Source: UBA9676 sp963837105
GTDB lineage: Bacteria; Actinomycetota; Actinomycetes; Streptosporangiales; Streptosporangiaceae
Assembly: GCA_963837105.1 (NCBI GenBank)
Contig: CAWIMG010000037.1
Coordinates: forward strand, 1 to 64,000
Reading direction: 5' to 3'
DNA length: 64,000 nucleotides
Shown here piece by piece: positions 8,425 to 17,774 of this stretch. The notes below the pieces were generated by a model. The model saw only the letters and a program-made list of their open reading frames with translations, was not told the DNA's origin and searched no databases. The position numbers were made by a program, and so were the translations under genes. Within the stretch, counting starts at the first letter, position 1, and each line of letters opens with the position of its first letter.

Positions 8425-9509
8425 GTGATGTCTGTTTACGTCGGTATCGGCGTTCATCGCAAGCGCTCTCAGGTGGCGGTCATCGACCAGGATGGCGGGG
8501 TGCTGGCGAACCGGAACGTGCCGAACGGGGCGGAGACGATCCTGGGCGTGATCGGCGGCTTGCCGCCGGGGACGCCCGCGGCGTCCGGGGCCGCGTTCGG
8601 GTGGGGGTGGCTGGTGGAGCTGCTGGAGGATTATGGGTTCGACCCGCACCTGGTGCACCCGCTGCAGTGCAAGGCGATCGCCTCAGCCCGGCTGAAGAAC
8701 GACAAGGCCGGTGCCGCGATCTTGGCGCAGCTGCTGCGCGCCGACCTGCTCCCGGAGGCGTGGATCGCGCCGCCGGCGGTGCGGCAGCTACGGGCGCTGC
8801 TGCGGCACCGCGCCCAGCTGGTGCGGTTGCGGACCCTGCTGCGCAACCGGATCCATGCCGTCCTCGCCGGCCACGGCCGGCCTGGCTGCTGGAGCGGACC
8901 GGGCCGCGGCTGGCTCGCCTCGCTCGATCTCCCGGCCGTGTCGCGGGAAGGTGATCGAGGACGACCTGGCCCTGATCGACGCCCTGCAGGTGCCGATCGA
9001 CCGGCCCGACCAGGAGGTGCGCCAGCGGGCCAGGTCCGGCCCGCGGGTCAAGGTCCTGACCCAGCTGCCCGGCGCCGGCCCGTTCACCGCCCTGGTCATC
9101 TTGGCCGAGACCGGCGACGTCACCCGGTTCGGCTCGGCCCGCAAGCTCGCCGCCTGGGCCGGGCTCACCCCCACCGTCCGCGGCCCGGACCGCACCGTCC
9201 GCCACGGCCACATCTCCAAGCAGGGCTCGGCCTGGCTGCGGTGGGCCCCTGTGCGAGGCAGCGCAGACCGCCAAGCGCTCACCGGAATTCGCGCCCACCT
9301 ACGCCGCGATCGCCCGCCGGCCAGGGAAGAAGATCGCCACTACCGCGATCGCCCGCAAGCTGCTCACCCGCGCCTGGCACCTGCTCACCGGCGCCGGGCA
9401 CAACGCTAGCCATCAAGCCACTGCCACAGCACCCGCACCCGCCGGCGGGGATGCAGTCACCGGCCGGGAGGGGCCGCCAAGCCCCGGGCGAGCCCGCAAA
9501 ACCGCATGA
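8425..9509 (+). pseudogene. IS110-family transposase remnant
   Basis: Starts GTG/ATG at 8425/8428 behind AAGGAGG. The product follows the IS110 plan: N-terminal DEDD RuvC-like domain (VYVGIGVHRKRSQVAV, then GWGWLVELLEDYG, then ARLKNDKAGAAILAQLLRA) and C-terminal Transposase_20 domain (PGAGPFTALVILAE, KLAAWAGLTPT, HGHISKQGSAWLRW with the conserved Ser). Two shifts break it, near 8950 (SRE|VIEDD) and near 9250, and the tail (EAAQTAKRSPEF...) runs in a third frame to 9509. In addition, family consensus positions GID, FEA and VDA read GIG, SGA and AGA, so three of the four catalytic acids are Gly. The copy cannot be active. Confidence 0.85.
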
Positions 9510-10290
9510 GCCGGCCTTGCCGCGCTCGATGACCTGACTGAGCAGCCCGGTCCCCCGATGTCACGGTCATGGCACCCGCCCTGCGGGCAGGTGCCGGATG
9601 GGTGCAAGTGAGATCACTCCGACGGCCACGCACGCCCGGGGAACCAGCCACCGGCCCCCCAACCCAGCAACCCCACAACCAGCAGCCTCGTCCTCGCCCC
9701 CGATGATCGGCCGCCGCTCGCCCGCGCCCAGCTCGTTCGTCCTCACCCGCGCCCTGCCAGGCGCCCCGGGCTGCGGGCGCTCCAGCTGGACCCGGACCGC
9801 GCGACGGCACGAAACCCGGCAGCCACGAGGAACGCCAGGAGAACAGTCCCACCCCACCCAGCCCGCCAGGCGCCAGGTCACCGGACCAGGCCATTACGCC
9901 CTCTTGACAAACGGATCCCCCATGGGTGCGGGTTCGATGCTGGGAGCGGTGAAGTTGCGAACTAGCACGGCATCGTCAATTCGTGACCTTTGGTGTAACG
10001 GGTGAATGGAGCGGCCATCGCGTGATCACGCATGGTTGTGTGGACGCCCGGGCCGGCATAGAACACCCGGTCGCCTTACGAACGATTCGTCAGGCCGCCC
10101 CCGCCCGCACCGGCCTGCTGGGCGTGACCTCGTACTGTAAGAGCTTACCCTCCACCAGAGTGGCTACACCCCGTCTTGTCCAAAACCCAGCACTCGTCCC
10201 CGGCCGGGTTTACAGGATCCCCAGGAATCAGGCCCAAGAAAGACCGCGAATAACCATCGACAAACATAGGATTATCGTTCGGCGCTGGAA
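9510..10290. other. Non-coding stretch between IS110 remnant and hydrolase gene
   Basis: About 780 bases without a convincing gene on either strand. It holds the hairpin at 9571-9595 and, near 10078-10090, a small palindrome ACGAA-CGA-TTCGT. Open frames here have no family-like features. It probably consists of the IS110 right flank and the 3' region of the convergent hydrolase gene. Confidence 0.5.
9571..9595. terminator. Hairpin downstream of the IS110 remnant
   Basis: GGCACC-C-GCCC pairs with GGGC-A-GGTGCC around a TGC loop, a 10-bp stem with one C/A mismatch. It lies about 60 bases after the last transposase codon. It could be a terminator or part of the element's right end. No T tract follows. 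Confidence 0.4.
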
Positions 10291-13200
10291 TCAGGACGGC
10301 AAGTTGATGCTGTCCTTATACAGAGCGGCTAGCGCTCCCGGAACCCATCCGCTTCCCCAGTTGTGCGCCATCTGGGTTGGGCTTTCGGCGTCGAACAGGA
10401 CCTGCGCGTTGGTCAGTTCGGGGGCGTAGGTGTTATACACCTCCCAGTCGAAATAGTAGTACCCGCCTATCCAGAGGCGCTTATGCTGTGTGAATGGCGC
10501 CGCATACGTGTTGACGAAGTTCTGCGAGAGCTGGTAGTTCGCGAGGAAGTTCGCGTTGGTACCGTAGGCTGTCGCCTCGCTGCTCCCCAGTGTGTTGTAG
10601 CTGGCCGAGTCGGGGAAGTCCCACGACGCTGCCAGGGTGTAGACGCTGGGGTGCTTCAGGATGAGGTCCTGCGCGCCGACACCCGACTTGGAGAAGCCGA
10701 TCAGCCACACCTGCTCCTTGCCGGTGGTCGCCAGATGCGCCTTGATCCACGGCACAAGCTGGTCGGTCATGAACGTCTCCATGAGCTCCTTCGGGTCGGT
10801 GGCGCTGTCCGCATACCACGGATCGATGGCGAAGGATGGCTCGACGATCGTCAGGTTGTACTGGTTCTGGGCGTTCAGCGACCCCAGCGTCGACATCGCG
10901 TCACCGTAGGTGGTCCCTGTCCCTGGTTCTACCGGCAGGGCGATCAGGATGTTGTGCGCGACACCCGGTGCTGGATTCGTCGGCTTCAGGACCCGGAGCG
11001 GCTCGGTCGCGCCCCCGCTTACGATCGAGGACGTCATGTTGTATGTGGCGACGCCGTTGGCGTCAGTAGATTTATAGTTCACGGTCAGCGGCCCGATGCT
11101 CTGGCAGCTGACTGTGATGCTGGTGATGTTCGACGAGCCGACCGTGCCCGACGCATTCGCCGCGGTGCACGCCTGCCCCGACGGGCTCGACGCCACCGTC
11201 ACGCTGTAAGCCGCACCCGACGCCAGCGCGGTAGCGAACGTGAACGACCCGTTAGCGGACACGCTGAGGTTGTCGGCCCCGTTGTCCTGCAGCACCACCG
11301 TCCCCGACGACAGCCCCGACACCGTCCCGCCCACCGTGTAAGTGGCGCTCCCGCCGCCACCCGAACCCGACCCGAACGGCGAGCTCGACGGGACACTCCC
11401 CGAACCCCCGGCCCACCCGGCCGCATGCGCCGCCCCGTTCGTCATCAGCCCCGGCGCCCCGCCGCTGAACGACGAATCAGACGTCGAGATCACCACCGTC
11501 CCGTTCAGCACCACCGACAAGCTGCTCCCAGCCGCCTGCAAGCCCAGCACCGAACCCGCCTTCAGCGGCGACACCGCATACGAACCACCAAGCTGCGACC
11601 ACCCGCCGCTCTTCCGCACGAACAGCATGATCGCCGGGCTGCCGTTATTCCAGAAATAGATCGCCACATAACCATTCAGGCCCGAACCCTGCCCCCGCAC
11701 CATCGGGCCCACCCACTGCGTCGCCGCCAGCTGCGCCGACGACAGCTCCACCTCCGAATACTGATCCGAAGTGAACGTGTCAGCAGACCACATATCACCC
11801 GAATTACCCGACGACGCACCCACCGCCTGACCCGACGAAATCGTCAGGCCCCCATCAGCAGTCGCCGTCCAGTTCGCCCCCAGGCCCCCATCAGCCCGCG
11901 CGAACACATCCACCGCCGACGGATTACCCGACGTGGCTGCCGTGCAGCTGACTGTGATGCTGGTGATGTTCGACGAGCCGACCGTGCCCGACGCATTCGC
12001 CGCGGTGCACGCCTGCCCCGACGGGCTCGACGCCACCGTCACGCTGTAAGCCGCACCCGACGCCAGCGCGGTAGCGAACGTGAACGACCCGTTAGCGGAC
12101 ACGCTGAGGTTGTCGGCCCCGTTGTCCTGCAGCACCACCGTCCCCGACGACAGCCCCGACACCGTCCCGCCCACCGTGTAAGTGGCGCTCCCGCCGCCAC
12201 CCGAACCCGACCCGAACGGCGAGCTCGACGGGACACTCCCCGAACCCCCGGCCCACCCGGCCGCATGCGCCGCCCCGTTCGTCATCAGCCCCGGCGCCCC
12301 GCCGCTGAACGACGAATCAGACGTCGAGATCACCACCGTCCCGTTCAGCACCACCGACAAGCTGCTCCCAGCCGCCTGCAAGCCCAGCACCGAACCCGCC
12401 TTCAGCGGCGACACCGCATACGAACCACCAAGCTGCGACCACCCGCCGCTCTTCCGCACGAACAGCATGATCGCCGGGCTGCCGTTATTCCAGAAATAGA
12501 TCGCCACATAACCATTCAGGCCCGAACCCTGCCCCCGCACCATCGGGCCCACCCACTGCGTCGCCGCCAGCTGCGCCGACGACAGCTCCACCTCCGAATA
12601 CTGATCCGAAGTGAACGTGTCAGCAGACCACATATCACCCGAATTACCCGACGACGCACCCACCGCCTGACCCGACGAAATCGTCAGGCCCCCATCAGCA
12701 GTCGCCGTCCAGTTCGCCCCCAGGCCCCCATCAGCCCGCGCGAACACATCCACCGCCGACGGATTACCCGACGTGGCTGCCGTGCAGCTGACTGTGATGC
12801 TGGTGATGTTCGACGAGCCGACCGTGCCCGACGCATTCGCCGCGGTGCACGCCTGCCCCGACGGGCTCGACGCCACCGTCACGCTGTAAGCCGCACCCGA
12901 CGCCAGCGCGGTAGCGAACGTGAACGACCCGTTAGCGGACACGCTGAGGTTGTCGGCCCCGTTGTCCTGCAGCACCACCGTCCCCGACGACAGCCCCGAC
13001 ACCGTCCCGCCCACCGTGTAAGTGGCGCTCCCGCCGCCACCCGAACCCGACCCGAACGGCGAGCTCGACGGGACACTCCCCGAACCCCCGGCCCACCCGG
13101 CCGCATGCGCCGCCCCGTTCGTCATCAGCCCCGGCGCCCCGCCGCTGAACGACGAATCAGACGTCGAGATCACCACCGTCCCGTTCAGCACCACCGACAA

Positions 13201-13704
13201 GCTGCTCCCAGCCGCCTGCAAGCCCAGCACCGAACCCGCCTTCAGCGGCGACACCGCATACGAACCACCAAGCTGCGACCACCCGCCGCTCTTCCGCACG
13301 AACAGCATGATCGCCGGGCTGCCGTTATTCCAGAAATAGATCGCCACATAACCATTCAGGCCCGAACCCTGCCCCCGCACCATCGGGCCCACCCACTGCG
13401 TCGCCGCCAGCTGCGCCGACGACAGCTCCACCTCCGAATACTGATCCGAAGTGAACGTGTCAGCAGACCACATATCACCCGAATTACCCGACGACGCACC
13501 CACCGCCTGACCCGACGAAATCGTCAGGCCCCCATCAGCAGTCGCCGTCCAGTTCGCCCCCAGGCCCCCATCAGCCCGCGCGAACACATCCACCGCCGAC
13601 GACGCAGCCCAGGCGCGCTGCGGGAAAGCGAGCGTGAACAGGACAAGCAGGCTTGCCAATACGACGGGAAAGCCTACCAGCTTCATGGTACGTGCGTAAT
13701 TCAT
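10291..13704 (-). CDS. Secreted multimodular alpha/beta hydrolase with three identical modules
   Basis: 1137 residues from ATG 13704, chosen because it gives a clean signal peptide (MNYARTMKLVGFPV, hydrophobic core, cleavage after AWA); ATG 13731 is an alternative. The mature protein has three copies of a 280-residue unit, each a laminin-G/DUF1080-like beta-sandwich (DVFARADGGLGANWTAT to GWAGG) plus an Ig-like domain of the YTVGGTVSGLSSGTVVLQDN type. The C-terminal ~290 residues are an alpha/beta hydrolase: nucleophile elbow IGFSKSGVG (Ser near residue 1003), candidate Asp in SWDFPDS and His in MAHNWGSG. It likely hydrolyses an ester on an extracellular polymer, with the repeats binding the polymer or spacing the enzyme from the wall. 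Substrate unknown. It is transcribed alone, convergent with the IS110 remnant. Confidence 0.8.
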   Translation of the reverse strand: MNYARTMKLVGFPVVLASLLVLFTLAFPQRAWAASSAVDVFARADGGLGANWTATADGGLTISSGQAVGASSGNSGDMWSADTFTSDQYSEVELSSAQLAATQWVGPMVRGQGSGLNGYVAIYFWNNGSPAIMLFVRKSGGWSQLGGSYAVSPLKAGSVLGLQAAGSSLSVVLNGTVVISTSDSSFSGGAPGLMTNGAAHAAGWAGGSGSVPSSSPFGSGSGGGGSATYTVGGTVSGLSSGTVVLQDNGADNLSVSANGSFTFATALASGAAYSVTVASSPSGQACTAANASGTVGSSNITSITVSCTAATSGNPSAVDVFARADGGLGANWTATADGGLTISSGQAVGASSGNSGDMWSADTFTSDQYSEVELSSAQLAATQWVGPMVRGQGSGLNGYVAIYFWNNGSPAIMLFVRKSGGWSQLGGSYAVSPLKAGSVLGLQAAGSSLSVVLNGTVVISTSDSSFSGGAPGLMTNGAAHAAGWAGGSGSVPSSSPFGSGSGGGGSATYTVGGTVSGLSSGTVVLQDNGADNLSVSANGSFTFATALASGAAYSVTVASSPSGQACTAANASGTVGSSNITSITVSCTAATSGNPSAVDVFARADGGLGANWTATADGGLTISSGQAVGASSGNSGDMWSADTFTSDQYSEVELSSAQLAATQWVGPMVRGQGSGLNGYVAIYFWNNGSPAIMLFVRKSGGWSQLGGSYAVSPLKAGSVLGLQAAGSSLSVVLNGTVVISTSDSSFSGGAPGLMTNGAAHAAGWAGGSGSVPSSSPFGSGSGGGGSATYTVGGTVSGLSSGTVVLQDNGADNLSVSANGSFTFATALASGAAYSVTVASSPSGQACTAANASGTVGSSNITSITVSCQSIGPLTVNYKSTDANGVATYNMTSSIVSGGATEPLRVLKPTNPAPGVAHNILIALPVEPGTGTTYGDAMSTLGSLNAQNQYNLTIVEPSFAIDPWYADSATDPKELMETFMTDQLVPWIKAHLATTGKEQVWLIGFSKSGVGAQDLILKHPSVYTLAASWDFPDSASYNTLGSSEATAYGTNANFLANYQLSQNFVNTYAAPFTQHKRLWIGGYYYFDWEVYNTYAPELTNAQVLFDAESPTQMAHNWGSGWVPGALAALYKDSINLPS
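11104..13601. repeat. 840-bp direct repeat, three copies, no mismatches seen
   Basis: Period 840 bases (280 codons), about 2.97 copies: 11104-11943, 11944-12783 and 12784-13601. Comparing the copies line by line shows no difference; only the outer edges diverge (11101-11103 and from 13602). All copies lie in frame inside the hydrolase gene. Identity in synonymous positions too points to very recent amplification or ongoing homogenisation. Loss or gain of a unit would keep the reading frame. Confidence 0.95.
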
Positions 13705-13944
13705 TCCACGAGCTTTCACTTGCGCGCTCATGCGCGATGGGGGACCGACTTTCACCAGCACCCGACGGGCGCACGGCGTATGTGACGTAAGGCTTACGGG
13801 GACGGACAACCCGGCGGCTTGAGGCAGGAAGCTGGATGCAACCGGCTACTGGCGCCTCGTCGCACGCATGACGCTCTGGGGTAGCGTCCTCGGCAAAGTA
13901 ACGTGGCAATGCCCCCCCTCTGGCCCTGCCATGCACAACCGGCT

Positions 13945-13988
13945 ACCAGCTTTGCGTATGCGTAAGACCAGCTTTGCGTATACGTAAG
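13945..13988. repeat. Tandem 22-bp repeat upstream of the hydrolase gene
   Basis: ACCAGCTTTGCGTATGCGTA-AG is followed directly by the same 22 bases with one change (GTATGC to GTATAC). The spacing of two helical turns puts both copies on the same DNA face, as expected of a paired activator or repressor site. It lies about 240 bases ahead of the hydrolase start. The rest of 13705-13944 and 13989-14327 shows no gene I can support. Confidence 0.5.
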
Positions 13989-14327
13989 ACGCTTATCTAC
14001 CGGCGCAGGTTGACCTGCGGAGCGGAAGAATCCGGCCTGACAAGCAAGTGTCTCGCGAAGGCCCGCCCGACTCTCGCAGGCTGGCCGACCGCAATCGTGG
14101 CGAACCGGCCGTCCCCCGACGACCTGGAGTCCACCACCAAGCCAGCCCTCGCCGCCGAAATCGTGACCTGACCGCCGTCACGTCGGCGGCAAGACCTGGG
14201 GCGAGGTCGCCGAGATGGTGCGGACCTCAGCACTCCCGACATAGGGAGAGGATCATGCAGTACTGGGGCGCGGCTTGACCTGGTCGGCGTTCCCCTCAAG
14301 CCGTGGACACTCTGATCTGAGCTGATC

Positions 14328-15105
14328 TTGTTTTTGCCCTCGAGGCAGTTGCAGTTTGAGTTCGCGTTGTGGACCCGGGAGATGGTCTGCCAGCTGATCC
14401 GCCGCGAGTTCCAGGTGGCGCTGAGTGCGGTGAGCGTGGGCCGACTGCTGCGCAAGCTCGGCCTGTCGCCGCAGCGGCCGCTGCACCGCGCCCAAGAGCA
14501 GAACCCCGAGGGAGGTGGTGGCCCGGTGGGAAGAAGGAGACCTACCCGTCGATCGCCGCTGCCGCCCAGCAGGAGGGCGCCGCCGTCTACTTCGCCGATG
14601 AGGCCGGGATCTGCTCGGACTATCACGCCGGCACCACCTGGGCGCCCATCGGCCAGACACCGTGGTCAACAACACCGGGCAGAGGTATGCGGTGAACATG
14701 TTCTCCGCGATGACCGCCAAGGGCGCTGCGGTTCGCCGTCTACGGGGGCACCACCAACGCCGCCACCTCCACCGACTTCTGCAAACGCCTGCTGCATGAC
14801 GCCAAAGGGCCCGTGTACCTGATCGCGGACGGCCACCCTTCCCACCGTGCCACCGTCACCCCAAGAGTTCGCGCCGCCACCGGCGGGCTGCCCAAGCTGT
14901 TCTTCCTGCCCGGGTACTCACCCGAGCTCAACCCCGATGAATGGGTGTGGAAGAACGTCAAGCATGACCGCATCGGCAAGACCGGCGTCACCAGCGGGCA
15001 AGATCTCAAAGCCAAGACCATCGGTGCCCTGCGCCACCTGCAGAAACGGCCCGGACTGGTCCGTAGGTTCTTCGCCGGCCCCACCTGCGCTACATCACCG
15101 CATAA
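14328..15105 (+). pseudogene. IS630-family transposase remnant
   Basis: The translation in shifting frames follows the IS630 DDE family: LQFEFALWTREMVCQLI and SVGRLLRKLGLSPQRPLHRA (helix-turn-helix end), then VYFADEAGICSDYHAGTTW (first Asp), VYLIADGHPSHRA (second Asp) and FFLPGYSPELNPDEWVWKN (Glu). All three catalytic acids are present, but the frame changes near 14510, 14660, 14730 and 14860, and the first ~60 residues expected before LQFEF are missing. The C terminus (LRYITA) ends at 15105. It lies antisense to the end of the flippase frame. Confidence 0.8.
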
Positions 15106-16503
15106 ACGCGAAACAGTCGCCCTACTTACGCACTCCTTAGTACTGAGCCGATTGAGGTTGCGGCGGGTATCGGCCGGTCGGCGATGGCGGCCTGGCCTGG
15201 CCCGCATGTTGCCATGCTGGCGCAGAGCCACCCGCAGCTCCCGCCACCACAGCAGCGCTCCGACCCAGGTCGCGACCGCAGCGCCTATCACAGTTCCGAG
15301 GGCCCCGCCTGCGGCGGCTCCCACCAGGCCACAGGCCACGAAGACGGCCGATGCCAGGAGCATCGCGCGCAGGCTGCGCTGTGCGGCCCCCAGCGCGTGG
15401 AGGCCCGCGGTAGCTCCGGCGATCACGCACCCCCCGGCGACGGAGATCGTGAGCGGCAGTACCAGAGGGTAGGCCGGCCGCCAGATCCCGTGCAGGAGCC
15501 AGTACCCGGACCCTCTCGGCAGGATCACTAGCAGCACCGCACCCCAGACGAATGCCAGCAGAGCCAGCCCGCCCGCAACCAGTAGGCAGAAGACCGGGAG
15601 GTGCCGGGGCGAGTTGCGCAGCACGCGGGCGGCCTCCGGCACGGTGACCAGGCTCAAGCCGAAGAAGATGACCATGAATGGGCCCATGAGGGTAAGGGCG
15701 GCCTGCACATAGCCAACAGCAGCGAGGCCCAGGATCAGGCCGACGCCGTACGTGCGGAGCTGGTTTGCCCCGCTGCTTGCCGTATTCTCCGCGAAGTAAC
15801 GGAACCCGAGCTCGCGATACTGTGATACCCACGTTCTCGCTCGCAACGGCCTGGGGAAGACATGGGCTTGCAGTGGCCCGACGGCGGCAGCCACGGCCGC
15901 TGCCGCACCCCAGGCAAGGAGGAACGAGAAAACGTTCGCATGGCCGGTGAGCCGCAGGTAGACCAGCGCCGGGATGAGCACCAACGCCCAGATCGTGTCG
16001 TTGAGAAACGCCTGGCTGCCGCGTCCGAGCGCGAAGAACGAATATCGCCAGCTGTCCTGCAACATGAGCCCGGGCAATGTTACCCCAAGGGCCACGAAGG
16101 CGGCCCTGGCGGTGCCGCTGAGCAGTGCGGATATCAGGAGCACACAGGCACCCATCACAAGTCCCGCGGCCAGCGCGGTTCCCGTGGCGTTCGCCACAGC
16201 ACGCCGCCATTTTCGTGGGGCAGCGCCGCTGAACCTCACCACCAGCGGGTCGGTGGCGAGGCCACGTGACGCACCGAGCGCGAACGCGTAGGTCACATAG
16301 GCGAGGCCAAAGGCACCGAACTGCACTGCCCCCAGCGTGCGTGCCACGTAGATGCTGACGGCGGCGTTGGTCACGCTTGACGCCGCCTGATCCGCCACAC
16401 CCCAGCCGAGGCGACGGACGCGGTGGCCCTGCAGCCGCAGGAACTCCGCTACCCGCGATCTCCCCAGCCATGTCCCCAGCTGGGCATTTGCCTCAGCTGC
16501 CAT
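14740..16503 (-). CDS. Wzx/MATE-type polysaccharide flippase with altered C terminus
   Basis: The first ~440 residues are a polytopic membrane protein with a dozen hydrophobic segments and the pattern of oligosaccharide flippases (N-terminal WGVADQAASSVTNAAVSIYV, then GAVQFGAFGLAYVTYAFAL). Such proteins move undecaprenyl-linked repeat units across the membrane for Wzy polymerisation. After about RRNLNRLST (near 15140) the frame continues for ~140 codons through the antisense strand of the IS630 remnant; that tail is not flippase sequence. The natural stop was therefore probably lost when the element inserted. Last gene of the minus-strand EPS operon, 53 bases after the epimerase. Confidence 0.75.
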   Translation of the reverse strand: MAAEANAQLGTWLGRSRVAEFLRLQGHRVRRLGWGVADQAASSVTNAAVSIYVARTLGAVQFGAFGLAYVTYAFALGASRGLATDPLVVRFSGAAPRKWRRAVANATGTALAAGLVMGACVLLISALLSGTARAAFVALGVTLPGLMLQDSWRYSFFALGRGSQAFLNDTIWALVLIPALVYLRLTGHANVFSFLLAWGAAAAVAAAVGPLQAHVFPRPLRARTWVSQYRELGFRYFAENTASSGANQLRTYGVGLILGLAAVGYVQAALTLMGPFMVIFFGLSLVTVPEAARVLRNSPRHLPVFCLLVAGGLALLAFVWGAVLLVILPRGSGYWLLHGIWRPAYPLVLPLTISVAGGCVIAGATAGLHALGAAQRSLRAMLLASAVFVACGLVGAAAGGALGTVIGAAVATWVGALLWWRELRVALRQHGNMRARPGRHRRPADTRRNLNRLSTKECVSRATVSRLCGDVAQVGPAKNLRTSPGRFCRWRRAPMVLALRSCPLVTPVLPMRSCLTFFHTHSSGLSSGEYPGRKNSLGSPPVAARTLGVTVARWEGWPSAIRYTGPLASCSRRLQKSVEVAALVVPP

Positions 16504-16556
16504 GCCTGTTGCCCAGGTCGGCGATGGTCACGTAGGGCATGCAGACTGCCGGGGCA

Positions 16557-17633
16557 TTAACAGCTCCGCTGCCCGGCATCGGTGCCCGGTGCGGAGAGCT
16601 GGGGACTGGCCTGCCGACGGAGCATCTCATCGACCAGGCCGACGGCCAGCAGTTCGCGGATCCTCCGCAGCCGCACGAAGCGCGATGAGGTGAAGTCCTC
16701 ATAAGTCATGCCGTGCTCGGTGTAAGCACGCACCAGTTCATCGACCCCGTCTTGCACCCGCCAGCGCATCTTGAGATCGGGAAAGGTATCGCTGAGCTTG
16801 GCAAAGTCGACACGGTAGTTGCGGAGATCCGGCCCGGCGCCCTCAGCGAACGACAGCCCGGATCCCGGGACCGCGTCGCGGATCATCTCGGCGACGTCGC
16901 GGACCTGCACGTTGTCCTCCTGCCGGCCCACGTTGAACGCCTCATCATGCACCAGCTCGCGGGGGGCCTCCAGCACGGCGACCGCAGCCCGGCAGATGTC
17001 CTCCACATGTACCAGCGGCCGCCACGGTGACCCGTCGCTCTCGAGGCGCACTTCCCCGGCGGTCAGGGCAACGGCGGTGAGGTTGTTCACCACGATGTCC
17101 AGCCGCAGCCGCGGTGAGGCGCCATAGGCGGTGGCGTTACGCAGATAGGTCGGGCTGAATGTGTCGCTGGCCAGAAGCGACAGCTCACGCTCGGCCGCCA
17201 CCTTCGCCTCGCCGTAAGGGGTCACCGGGAACAAGTCAGCGTCCTCGGCCACCCCCGCCGAACCCGCCGCACCATAGAGGCTGCACGAGGAGGCGAACAG
17301 AAAGCGCTCCACCCCGGCCTGCTTGGCGGCGCGGGCCAGCTGCAGCGTGCCCTCCAGGTTCACCGAGTATGTTGCCGCCGGGTTGAGGTCACCCAGCGGG
17401 TCATTGGACAGGGCTGCAAGGCAGATCACCGCGCCGTAGCCGGCCAGTTGCCCGGCCTCGGCGTCCCGGATGTCGCGCTGCGGGCGCGCGCCGACATCTT
17501 CAGGCCCGGGACCGAGGTCACATCCCTCGTACAGGCCGAGGTCCAGCCCGTCGGCGTCATACCCGGCCGCGCGCAGGAACGGAATCAGAACAGCACCTAT
17601 GTAGCCGCGATCACCTGCGACCAGGACCCTCAT
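16557..17633 (-). CDS. NAD-dependent sugar-nucleotide epimerase/dehydratase
   Basis: 358 residues; ATG 17633 follows GGAGG by seven bases. The extended SDR fold is clear: glycine-rich MRVLVAGDRGYIGAVL at the N terminus, AALSNDP, FASSCSLYG with the catalytic Ser region, and YGEAK (Tyr-xxx-Lys) at about residue 150. This family interconverts UDP-, GDP- or dTDP-sugars with bound NAD. The substrate is not deducible. It probably supplies a sugar donor for the repeat unit made by this operon. Confidence 0.8.
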   Translation of the reverse strand: MRVLVAGDRGYIGAVLIPFLRAAGYDADGLDLGLYEGCDLGPGPEDVGARPQRDIRDAEAGQLAGYGAVICLAALSNDPLGDLNPAATYSVNLEGTLQLARAAKQAGVERFLFASSCSLYGAAGSAGVAEDADLFPVTPYGEAKVAAERELSLLASDTFSPTYLRNATAYGASPRLRLDIVVNNLTAVALTAGEVRLESDGSPWRPLVHVEDICRAAVAVLEAPRELVHDEAFNVGRQEDNVQVRDVAEMIRDAVPGSGLSFAEGAGPDLRNYRVDFAKLSDTFPDLKMRWRVQDGVDELVRAYTEHGMTYEDFTSSRFVRLRRIRELLAVGLVDEMLRRQASPQLSAPGTDAGQRSC

Positions 17634-17774
17634 TCATTTCCTCCATACATGAGACGGGCTGAATCCGCAGGGCCAGTAAACCTGCACCTCCATAGTGACC
17701 CGCCGCCACCCAGTCCTAATACAGCCCCAGCGTGATCCCTTCATCACCAGCGTGAAGCCCGGCGCGATCCTCAT
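17634..17774 (-). CDS. Possible 46-residue ORF bridging wzy-like and epimerase genes
   Basis: An ATG at 17774 overlaps the stop of the Wzy-like gene, and the frame runs 46 codons to a TGA that abuts the epimerase ATG. The peptide begins MRIAPGFTLVMKGSRW and contains two Trp-rich patches; no family is recognised. It could be a translated coupler or simply an open gap in GC-rich DNA. Low confidence. Confidence 0.25.
   Translation of the reverse strand: MRIAPGFTLVMKGSRWGCIRTGWRRVTMEVQVYWPCGFSPSHVWRK

Noticed and set aside
10363..13785. Open frame of about 1140 codons on the plus strand opposite the secreted hydrolase
   Set aside because: It is Arg/His/Pro-rich with no family features, and it exists because the 840-bp repeat is open on both strands; the minus-strand product has a signal peptide and recognisable domains.
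14048..14278. Short frame of 76 codons ahead of the IS630 remnant, considered as its missing N terminus
   Set aside because: It does not match the IS630 N-terminal domain and ends before the recognisable LQFEF segment.
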